From assembly GCA_947486785.1 (NCBI GenBank), contig CANKUU010000020.1, positions 1-64,000 of the forward strand: a stretch of DNA of 64,000 bases. The letters run 5' to 3'. The stretch comes from an uncultured Flavobacteriaceae bacterium. Its GTDB lineage: Bacteria; Bacteroidota; Bacteroidia; Flavobacteriales; Flavobacteriaceae. Below the pieces are notes generated by a model, which made no database searches, was not told where the DNA came from, and saw nothing but the letters and a program-made list of their open reading frames with translations. This document shows positions 1 through 9,900 of this stretch, piece after piece; positions within the stretch are counted from its first letter, which is position 1; each line of letters starts with the position of its first letter. The translations under genes and the position numbers were made by a program.

Positions 1-3000
1 CGTATAGGTAATTACAAAATCTGCAGTACCTGCACTTTCATTAACACTAAAATCTGAAACAGAGATACCCTCGCCTGTTCCTGATCCGTCATTATCAGTA
101 ATTATACCAACACCAATGGGGTCTACGTCTTTTACTAGTGTAACGTAAGCATAAGCTTTTAAATACAATTCTTCTGCGCCCTCTAATAAGGTGTCTTCTA
201 ATATAGAAATGGTTACTTCATGCTCCTCGCCTTTATCGCCATCAAAAATAATTTCTCCGGATTGACTTGTAGTGTTATAATCTAAAGTATGCGTAGCTGT
301 ACCATTTGTACTTGTTGAATTTGGTGGGCGACCGTCATAAATATTGTAACCAACATAAAATCCTCCTTGAACCTCTACATTGGATGAAATAATAAAACTT
401 GCTGTACCTGCGGACTCATCTACTTCAAAATCTGAAACACTAATTCCGTTAGAATCCTTTGTATCATTATCAATGATGCCTCCATAAGCGGTGGAATCAT
501 CAATCTCAATTTCAGAATTAGAGACGGTATGAATTACTCCTTTTAAGTACTCCGTTAATTCTATTACCTCATCGTCAATAATTGTAACGGAAATGGTTCT
601 CACCTCAGTATTTACACCTGTAAAATTTAGAGTTCCGGTTGATGCACCCGTATAATCAGAAGGACGGTTTGCTACACCTGCAGTATTTGGTCCATCAGAA
701 ATATTATATTGAACAGAAAAACTATCTTGTACAGGAGCACCTGAATAAGTAACATTAAAGATTGCAGTACCTGCATTTTCATTAACACTAAAATCGCTAA
801 TTTTTAGTCCTCCAGTATCTCTAGATTTTATTTTAAATGAGGCCGTACTTTGATTATCTCCAACTGGCTTAGAAGGGTTTGATAATTTAACCGTAAAATT
901 TTCGTTTAACTCTACTAAATTATCCTCTATAGCAGGAATAGAATACGTTTTAATCAGGGTATTAGATGGCATAGTAATACTAGACAGACTCGAGTAATCT
1001 GAAGAAGTTGTTGTACCATTGGTGTAAATAAGATCAAAGCTAATTTCCTGATCATACTTATGAGAAAAACTTAATTTTAGTTGCAAATTTTGCCCCTCAT
1101 AATCTTCATTCCCAGTAATCGTAATATCAGGTAAAACGTTTAACCTGGCAGCGGATTCTTGTGTACATAGTAAGTTTGAATGTGATATCAAAACATTGTA
1201 TTCTTTACCATGTAACCCTTCAGTATTGCTAATATTTAATGTTGCTGTATTTGCGCCACTATATACACCCCCGTCGGTAATATCAACCCCATCTTCTTGC
1301 CATTGATATATTAAATCTGAAGAGGTATCAACCGCACTAGGACCATTATAATTAGGCACACCTGCCGCAAAATCATTCGTATTTACGGCAGTAGCCACAA
1401 CTGAAAAAGAAGTAGCATCTGCGTTGTTTTCGGTTTTGTCTTCTGGTTGGGTAACTATTCTAATTTCTGTAGCAACAAGCTCATTATCAGTTACTCCTGT
1501 ATATCCACCCTGACCTACAACTCTACCTTGTGAATCTACGGTTACGGGTGAGGTACCTAAAACCCCATCGCCATCTGGATCTGTATGGCCAGCTTCTATC
1601 GTATCTTTACATCCATCACCGTCTGAGTCTCTATCTTGGCTGTTTATTTGACCATCTTGATCCTCATCACAGCTAGTTTTGGCTATATCGCCAAAGAAAA
1701 ATACTTTAGAATCAGCCGCATCTCCTGTTGCATTATCACCAAAAGAAATACGTAAGCCGTAAACTAAAGTACCAGGACTTACTAAATCATCTACTGGGTA
1801 CAAGGCCATCATCGCATTTTGCGTTCCATGTTCATGCACATTATGTCCTAAATCTGTATAATTAATAACAGATATTGGCGTGCCAATAAGTGCCCCATTG
1901 CTATCTAGAGCTTGTATAACCTGTTCGTTATTGCCCCCCCTCTCGGTTACCGCTAGAAAACCACCAGTAGTTGCACGAATTGGATTATCATAAAATAAAT
2001 CAAAGTAATCACCATCAGAGTAATTATTTAATCCTTGTCCTGCACTTAAATTTTGATATGCATTTAAGTCTCGACTGGTAAAAGCTTCTAAAATTTTAGT
2101 GTCGTAATTAGGATCTGAGTAATCATATTGTTTTACGGTATGTTCTAAATAATAAATTCCGTCTGGATAATCTACACTAAAATGAGAGCTGTACGAATCT
2201 GGAACAATAAAATCAGTATACGTTATTCCATCATAGGTAATACTATTGAGCGTATGGGCTCTATCACTTTTAGAGGGGTCAGTAGATGATATATCATAGG
2301 TAAATGACAAAGGACCATCAATATTACTATTTACTGCACCACATTCATTAACATCTAAAATACCATCGTTATCATCATCTAAATCGACACTATCAGGAAC
2401 GCCATCTCCATCAAAATCTGGCTCACCAAATGCAGCACTGCTAAAAGGCTTTCTGGTATTAAGTAAAGCTGATTGGGTTAATGTATCCCTTAAATTATTG
2501 TGGCTAACGACTACCGTATATTGCTTACCATCTAAAGCAGATGTATTGTTAATAGTCAATGTTTTGGTAGTTACCCCACTATATACATCGGTATTTGATA
2601 AATCTATCCCATCTTCTTGCCACTGGAAGCTTAAACCTTTACTAAAATATGATAGGTCTTGCTCAATATAATCAGTGGTAAAAGACGAAAAATTAGTGCT
2701 ATTAATAGCTGTTGCCTCTACTGTAAAAGTAGCCGTATTAGTAGCATAAATGTTTACTAATATTGGCTCTGAAATTATGGCTATCTCCGTTGTTATACAC
2801 TCCTTATCGGTTTCGCATGAATAAGGTTCTGGATCGTCTGCATGCCCTCTTATTATTGTAGTTGAAGCGGGTGCATCTAACCCTTCATATTTATCTATAT
2901 TAATTTTTATCAATCCCTGAACAGGTAGTAATCCAAACAGAACATAAAATAAAACAAAAGTATACCTTCTACTTTTTAAAAAATAAATGCAGTTGACGCT

Positions 3001-3033
3001 CCTTAATACCGCCGTTTTAATTATATTTTTCAT
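1..3033 (-). CDS. Large multidomain surface adhesin, C-terminus cut off by the window edge (Calx-beta / TSP3 / Ig-like)
   Basis: This reading frame is absent from the ORF track because it has no stop inside the window. From the ATG at 3033 it stays open for 1011 codons to base 1. The N-terminus carries a hydrophobic segment near residues 26-40 (TFVLFYVLFGLLPVQG), probably an export signal. Two Ig-like segments follow (YQWQEDGVDITDGGVYSG type), with Asp-rich TSP3-like calcium-binding stretches (DFDGDGVPDSVDLDDDNDG) between them. At least three Calx-beta-like repeats then start with GISVSDFSVNE or close variants. Such proteins are extracellular in Bacteroidota and usually end in a T9SS sorting domain; that end is not visible here. 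A module containing GTSPVTVDSQGRV is nearly identical to one in the neighbouring 2626-residue protein, so the two are paralogues. Exact function is unknown; adhesion or calcium binding is inferred. Confidence 0.85.
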   Translation of the reverse strand, partial: MKNIIKTAVLRSVNCIYFLKSRRYTFVLFYVLFGLLPVQGLIKINIDKYEGLDAPASTTIIRGHADDPEPYSCETDKECITTEIAIISEPILVNIYATNTATFTVEATAINSTNFSSFTTDYIEQDLSYFSKGLSFQWQEDGIDLSNTDVYSGVTTKTLTINNTSALDGKQYTVVVSHNNLRDTLTQSALLNTRKPFSSAAFGEPDFDGDGVPDSVDLDDDNDGILDVNECGAVNSNIDGPLSFTYDISSTDPSKSDRAHTLNSITYDGITYTDFIVPDSYSSHFSVDYPDGIYYLEHTVKQYDYSDPNYDTKILEAFTSRDLNAYQNLSAGQGLNNYSDGDYFDLFYDNPIRATTGGFLAVTERGGNNEQVIQALDSNGALIGTPISVINYTDLGHNVHEHGTQNAMMALYPVDDLVSPGTLVYGLRISFGDNATGDAADSKVFFFGDIAKTSCDEDQDGQINSQDRDSDGDGCKDTIEAGHTDPDGDGVLGTSPVTVDSQGRVVGQGGYTGVTDNELVATEIRIVTQPEDKTENNADATSFSVVATAVNTNDFAAGVPNYNGPSAVDTSSDLIYQWQEDGVDITDGGVYSGANTATLNISNTEGLHGKEYNVLISHSNLLCTQESAARLNVLPDITITGNEDYEGQNLQLKLSFSHKYDQEISFDLIYTNGTTTSSDYSSLSSITMPSNTLIKTYSIPAIEDNLVELNENFTVKLSNPSKPVGDNQSTASFKIKSRDTGGLKISDFSVNENAGTAIFNVTYSGAPVQDSFSVQYNISDGPNTAGVANRPSDYTGASTGTLNFTGVNTEVRTISVTIIDDEVIELTEYLKGVIHTVSNSEIEIDDSTAYGGIIDNDTKDSNGISVSDFEVDESAGTASFIISSNVEVQGGFYVGYNIYDGRPPNSTSTNGTATHTLDYNTTSQSGEIIFDGDKGEEHEVTISILEDTLLEGAEELYLKAYAYVTLVKDVDPIGVGIITDNDGSGTGEGISVSDFSVNESAGTADFVITYT

Positions 3034-3180
3034 AGGTTAAGGTTTGAAGTCGTTTGTTACTTTAAAATCATAAACAGATTTATAAAGGCACAGCAGTTTG
3101 TAATATTCAAATTTGGAACTAAAACAAAAAACCCATAAAATATTACATATTTTGTAGGTATTTTCTTATGCAATATAAAC

Positions 3181-3194
3181 TAGATGCACTAACA
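3181..3194 (-). promoter_or_regulatory. Shared upstream element TGTTAGTGCATCTA (copy A)
   Basis: On the minus strand this reads TGTTAGTGCATCTA, about 150 bases upstream of the start of the left-edge adhesin. A copy with one mismatch (TGTTAGTGCATTTA) lies about 60 bases upstream of the paralogous 2626-residue gene. I saw no third copy in the window. It could be a binding site for a common regulator or only a remnant of the duplication that made the two genes. Confidence 0.3.
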
Positions 3195-3526
3195 CAGCTT
3201 ACTAAATGTTGCAAAAACTACTATTATTGTTGTGTTAGACCTATATTTTGGAGTCAGAAAAAAAAGTAAGAATTGTTTAAGAAATACTCTTTCGATAAAG
3301 TGTTATTTTTTTAGACAAACAGAAAACTTGGCTTTTAGCGAGGCTAATTTGTTATATTAACATAGGACTCTAGACTATAAATGCAGCTAATTTTAGAAAG
3401 ATTTGCATGGAATTGTAACTTTGACCAAAAAAGAATATAGCTTTTACATCTCTAAGAATGGTTTATAAACAGGCATTTATTTGTTACTCACCTGTAAAAC
3501 TGCAGTAAGATTTAAAATTTAGTAGA

Positions 3527-3582
3527 AAAAGTACTTTCAAAAGTTTTTAGTGCTAGGTATGCTAAAAGCTGTAGGTACTTTT
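3527..3582. repeat. Nested inverted repeat in intergenic DNA
   Basis: Outer arms AAAAGTAC (3527-3534) and GTACTTTT (3575-3582) enclose inner arms TTTTAG (3545-3550) and CTAAAA (3562-3567). The arms can form a two-part hairpin on either strand. No T tract follows directly. It may be a structured RNA, a protein-binding site, or chance in AT-rich DNA. Confidence 0.3.
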
Positions 3583-3862
3583 GTTGTGCACTTAAAAATC
3601 TATTTAAATTATGATATTTTCTGTTTTTACGCAATGTACAATTACACACGTACGATAAATATAAAAAACGCTAAACTTCATCTAAAAGAGTATACCGAAG
3701 TTCAATTGGGTTTTCTATTTCATTAAAAAGGAATATTACTTTAAAACAAGCAAAAAAACAACTATTTAAGAGTCTTGTAAGTACTTCTCTTCTACTAAAA
3801 ACTGCTTCAATGAGACAGAGCCCAATATTAATCGCCCCATGTAGTGCGCGCTAAGCACAACA

Positions 3863-3917
3863 AAACCCGACTATAACTTAGAGTACGTAGTACAAATACT
3901 AAGTTATAATCGGGTTT
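3863..3917 (-). terminator. Hairpin terminator after the 2626-residue surface protein
   Basis: The 19-base arms AAACCCGACTATAACTTAG and CTAAGTTATAATCGGGTTT pair fully, with one G-U wobble in the minus-strand transcript. The hairpin starts about 30 bases after the stop of the minus-strand gene and is followed by GGGTTTTGTTG, a short and imperfect T tract. Stem length and position make termination likely. Confidence 0.75.
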
Positions 3918-3946
3918 CTTGTAACTAAACTTCTTAAGACCAGCTA

Positions 3947-6900
3947 TTAATTTAAATAAAGGTGACCAGAAAGTGATTTTTGCTCTCCGTCGATATCTTG
4001 ATAATTTAATATATAAAAATACGTACCAACAGGTAACCTTTCACCTTTAGATATGGTACCACGACCTTGAGACAAACCATTAAAAACATTGCCTGTACTA
4101 TTATAAGATGTAGTATGGTATAAAATAACACCCCATCTATTATAAATTTTAAGGTCGTTAATTGGTCGATTTTCTAAACCTGTTATAATTAAATGATCAT
4201 GCATACCATCACCATTTGGAGTTACTACATTGTAAACCTCTACCTGATCTGGTTCAACATTAGGATCAGGATCTAAATAATCTGGTATGCCATCTTCATC
4301 AAAATCATCGTTGCCATAATTACCATCTTCATTTAAATCTTCATTTGCAGTAGGTACACCATCACCATCATCATCAGTATCTCGATAATCAGACTCATCA
4401 TTACCATCTGTATTTGGCAAATCATTGATTGGATCATCAATTTCATCATTTACATCATTATCAATTTGGGCTAAACCTTCAAAGGCGTCATCTAAACCAT
4501 CATTGTCTTTATCTGAACCAATTAATACGATATCTGCAATGCCATCATGATCATGATCATGACCTTCTATAGCATCAGGTACATTATCATTATCACTATC
4601 AGTATCTAAATAATCTGGTATGCCATCATTATCGGTATCTACTGGGCTTAGACCTATAATTGTACCGTTTTCATAGACATCATCTAAACTATTACCGTTT
4701 GCGTCTGTTAAACTTGGTGCAACATAAGCGTCTGTAGTTTGTGCCTCTACATTATCTGGTATACCGTCATTATCACTATCAATATCTAAATAATCTGGTA
4801 CACCATCATTATCGGTATCTGTAGGATCAGTAGCAGGGTTATCATCTCCATCAAGATTTTTATCCTCTAGGGCATCAATAATTCCGTCATGATCGGCATC
4901 AATTGAGTGTTCTTCATTGTCTAATATGGTACCTACCCCATCGGCATCAACAATTAAAATTAAAGAATTACTACTATTTTCGAGGTTTATATGCAACATT
5001 TCAGCAGCTTCTACAAGATCATCATCTATAATATTAACCGTAACTGTTTGGCTATCTCCGCTTTGTGTATTTGCAGAGAAACTAAGGCTACCCGTTGTTA
5101 AACTTATAGTATAATCTTCTGGTGCTACTGCTGTACCATCTGTTACTGTATAATCTACCGTAAAAGCATCTTTTACCGTTGGGCCAGTATAGGTGACTAT
5201 AAAATCTGCAGTACCCTCACTTTCATTAACACTAAAATCTGAAACCGATATACCTTCATCTGTGTCAGGGGCATCATTATCTAAAATATATCCCTGCTCA
5301 TTTGAATCTATTACTGCTATTGGTGAATCTTGTATCTGTTCTAAAATTATAATCAAATTCTCTGTAGGTTCTAAAATTTCATCATCAATAATGGTTACAT
5401 CAACAAAAAAGTGGTCGCCATTTTTAGTGTTCGCAGGAAAAGTTACGCTACCCTGGTTAGATGTAACAGTATAATCATCTGGTGATACCGCCATACCGTC
5501 TGATATAATATAATTTACCGTAAAAGGGTCTTGAACGTCTTTTCCTTCATAGCGAATTTCAAATTGACCAGTACCAGCATCCTCTGCTACTCTAAACTCA
5601 TATACTGATACCCCATCGGTTAAATCTCTATCATTATCTAATATGGTACCTGTACCCCTATTTTTGGTAAAGTTAACCGAAGCTGTAGTGGCAATTTCTA
5701 ACTCAAATGTTTCGGTATTTTCTATTATATCGTCATCTGTAGCATTTAAATTAAAAGAAACCTCAGTTTCGCCTGCAGCTAAAGTTACGCTTATTTCTCG
5801 CGAATAATCTGCATCTGTAGTAGTTGTGTTAAAATATGTTAGGTTAAAACTAATATCAGCATTTGTTGCTTTTGTAGCACTAATAGTAAAACTTAAATTC
5901 TCACCTTCGGTTGCACTTGCATCGTTTATACTAATACTTGGTGTAAGGGCAAGGTTAGCACTATTTGTAAACGTTTCTACACTACATGCGTTGTTAGGGT
6001 CTGTTACCATTAACCTAAAGTCATTAGAATCGTCTGTAGCAGAAACATTAGTTAATGTTAATGTGTTAGTACTTGTGCCTGAATAAATACCACCATCAGA
6101 AATTGCATTCCAACTATCACCTTCATCTGTACTTAATTGCCATTGGTAGCTTAGCCCCGTTCCGCTAACAGAAGCTGTAAACGAAACTGTATCTCCTATT
6201 GTTGCCACTTGATCTACAGGTTGTGTGGTAACGCTTACCGTTTGTGATGGAGTTACCACAGCGTTTGTACTACCCGTATAGCCCCCTTGACTAGTAACTC
6301 TACCCTCTGAATCAACGGTTACTGGTGAAGTGCCTAAAATACCATCGCCATCTGGGTCGGAATGACCCGCTTCTAAGGTATCTGAACATCCGTCACCATC
6401 AGAATCTAAATCTAAATGATTTGGAATACCATCAGCATCAGCATCACAATTTACTACTATAACTGGTTCAACAGCTGCAACAAGATTACCATCTTTTACA
6501 TTATTTTGCAGTATCTCAAAAGACACCTTCTTTATTCCGCTAACGTATAAGTCCGGTAAACTGGTAAATTCTACTGTTCCTGTTCCTTGAGTATTTTGTC
6601 CTGATATTTTGGTATTACCAGCAATGGCATGTTTGCCAGAAAATTCTATTTTATCAAGCCATCGTTCATTTTTTATTCGAAAATCTGCATTATTAATAAC
6701 CGTACCATCATTTAGAGTAACTATAAAATTACCAACAACTGTTTTTAATGTAGTATTTGCATAGGAAAGACTTCCAAAAACCAATTCTAAATCTCTTACC
6801 TCATTATCAAAAGTAAGTGTATGAGAATGTGGCACAGGTACGTTATTAAAATCTGCTTCCTCAAAAACAAAAACACTTTTATTATTATGATCATAGATTA

Positions 6901-9900
6901 TGCCATCTACTGTAGATAAAGTAACATTATTAACTATTTCACCATTAAGGCTTAAAGCACCGTTCGTGCTAGTTGAGCGCCTCATCGTTAAGATATCATT
7001 ACACTCTTCAGTGTCTAAAATACCATCGTTATCCGAATCTAAATCACAAACATCAGAAACACCATCGTTATCACTATCTCTATTGCCCGATGCCGCTGCA
7101 TCACATGGGTCAATATCTTCTAAAGAAGCACTACTTACAACAGGTATTTGAAGGTTTTGACAAAAGCAATTTGCAGCACCTGGTGCAAACTCTACTACTA
7201 TATTTCCTTGTTCTCCGCAAAAAGTAGTAGTACTAAAGTTTATATTTTCTTCTAGGCTACTACCGGCAGTAATCGACTCAGAAATACTACCTGAATAAAT
7301 TGCGTCTCCTGTTTTTGTTCCAGAAGCATCAGCACAGAATACTTGATACATTGTACCAGCTTCTAAATTAGCATTACCTGTGTTCTCAACCCCTACATTA
7401 ATCGTATATATGGTAGATTCTGAGCCATGAACATAAGTAGCATTTGGAGTAAAACTAGATTGCGAAAGCAGGCCTTTATTTACGGTAACAGCACTATCTT
7501 TAGTACCCGTATCAACCTCGGTTAAACCGCAAGAGTCAGTACCACAAACGCGAGAATTATTCTCTATATAAGTTCTTACGCTAAGGTTATAATTACCTGC
7601 ACATAAACTTGAATCTGCCACTAAATCTAAACTATACTGTATTTTAGTTGCGCCTGAAACACCTGAAGGTAATTTAATTTTTAGTTCTTGATGATCGCCA
7701 ACGGTTGTTACGTTTATTAAAGTTGCTGCAACACCAGAATTAACGGGCGTACCACTAAAAGAGTTTGTTACATAATTTATGCCCGCTGGAAGCGTAATTT
7801 TAGCAAAATCCTTTTTGGCTGAAATACCATCAATAATTTGGGTTTCAAACGTTACGTTTGTTGATTCGCAACCCTCTATCGTATTAGGGTTTGAAATAGT
7901 CGTTCGCGTTTCGTATTGCGGTTGAGCACCTTCAATAATTATAGGATCGCTAGTATCTGAGCTGCCATTGCCATCAGCTTCTCCGCTACAAGCGTTATCT
8001 CCATACATCGTATAGGTAGAACCTGTATTAGAACGGTAGCTACAAGTAGGCGTTAATAGTAGCTCTACCTCCGCAATTTGGTTAAAAATACTTTCGGCTT
8101 CATAAGCACCAGGTAACCCCTCTAAATCTCTTAAAACGGTATGATCTAGTAAGTTTATCGTAACTGTGCTACCATTAATTGTAGGCGTTACGGTTTGCGC
8201 AGTACTTGCATTACTAGGGTAGCGTATATTAATTTGATCTAGAGATAAGGCATCAATATCGCCAGGGATATTAAATTGAATTGAAGGTGAAGTTAGGTAT
8301 CCATCACCAGCGTTACGGGCCTGCAACTTAACTCTAAATTGTTCGCAACTATTTACAGGCGCAGTAGGTTGTTCTAAAATACGAAATTGAATAGTAGCCT
8401 TCACCGGATTTAAAGTTAAATTTAAAGGCGTGTAATGCGGCAAACCGGCATAACTGCTTGGGTATGCAAAACAATCGTAATTTTGCGAAACCACAATAGT
8501 TTGATTTTCGCAAGAAGTAAAAGTACCCTCAAAACGAACCTTTTTGCTTCCGTTTTTTTCTAAATCTCCAAATTGTATATAATAAATACTGCCTTCAGTA
8601 ACTACAGTTAATGTAGTTTCAGTGTCACCATCTACTAGAAAAGCAGCTGTAACCATATATCCATTAGAACCATCTACTCGTACCCAATTATTATTAGACT
8701 CTAGATTATTATGATTAGATATATCTACTATAAAACTTTCTTTAGCGTTATTGGCTATAACAGTAGAGTTATCGGTAGTTATTCTATTATCTGCACGGGT
8801 ATAGCTATAACTTTGATTTGATGATTCTGAAACTGATACAGGATCATCTGACCATGGATATTTTAAATAATTTAAGGTTGTATTAATACTTGTATTTAAG
8901 GGGGCATTTGCCCTAGCCACCAAAGCAATGTTATGTATAGCTTGTTCATAGTGAGTTGTTTCTACATGTTTGTAGCTCGAAGTTGGTGTAATCGTTACCG
9001 TATTACCTGATGTAGAAGCAACTAAGCCTCCATTGTCAGTGCTTGGTACATAAAAACCACGGTCAACATTGGCGTGATTATTATAAGTATAACCTTCTGG
9101 TAAGTTGTAAACCGCAGACTCAAATATAAAAATCGGTCTAAATTCGTTAGTAAAAGCGTCAGTAATTACAGAAGAATAATTCAATCCTTGACTATAAAAT
9201 TCATCAGAGGTACAACCTGCACCGCTATCAGCACTATTGTCTAATTCGATAAAGGGCTCAACAAAAAAAGCAGCATCAGTAAATTTATCGCAAGATAATT
9301 TTGTGTCTGAGGTGTCTAAGCTGAAAAATTCTCCAGAAAATTCAGTAAAATCATACACAAGAGGAGCCGAAGGAAATTCATCTGCAAATTGCAGGGTAAA
9401 ATCTAACTCAATCTCATCATTCTCTAAACCGTCACCGTAATTATAACTAGAAGAAATAATACTTCGATAGCTGGACAAGTCGAAGGTCATTGTATAGCTA
9501 GAGCCATCTCTACCCATAACCGGCGAAACACTTAGCGCTGTGGTTCGGGCATTCGAAGATCTGTCGTTAATGGTAATTTCACCGCCTACAAAAGAAAAAA
9601 GATTAGACAAATTAGAATTGCTATTATTTTCATCAGCATATTTTATTTGAAAAAATAAGTTATCACTTGCAAGATTTTGCATAAAAGCATTTGCCGTTAC
9701 ATGCATTTTATCTTTTGGCAAATAGCGCTTTAACTTATGTGAATTTGGATCTAAAATTACTTTGGTACTCATGCTTTCATCAGTCCATCCTGCAGTACTT
9801 CGGTTAGCATCAAATGAGGTTGTAACTGGGCCTGTACAAGTAGGAGGCGGGCAATGCACATTAATATCAAAATTACCACAATGCAAATCACGAGAAAAAC

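Larger units (their letters stand above)
3034..3862. other. Long intergenic region between the two giant surface-protein genes
   Basis: This is AT-rich DNA with no credible ORF on either strand. It must hold the promoter of the leftward gene at 3033. It contains a short element shared with the upstream region of the other giant gene (3181-3194), the inverted pair CTAACACA/TGTGTTAG (about 3190-3238), and a nested inverted repeat at 3527-3582. I found no full Bacteroidota promoter here. Confidence 0.6.

Noticed and set aside
4260-4900. Tandem DNA repeat or CRISPR-like array
   Set aside because: The repeated atcatcatc/atctaaataatctgg pattern encodes Asp-rich TSP3 repeats in frame; there are no spacers of constant length.
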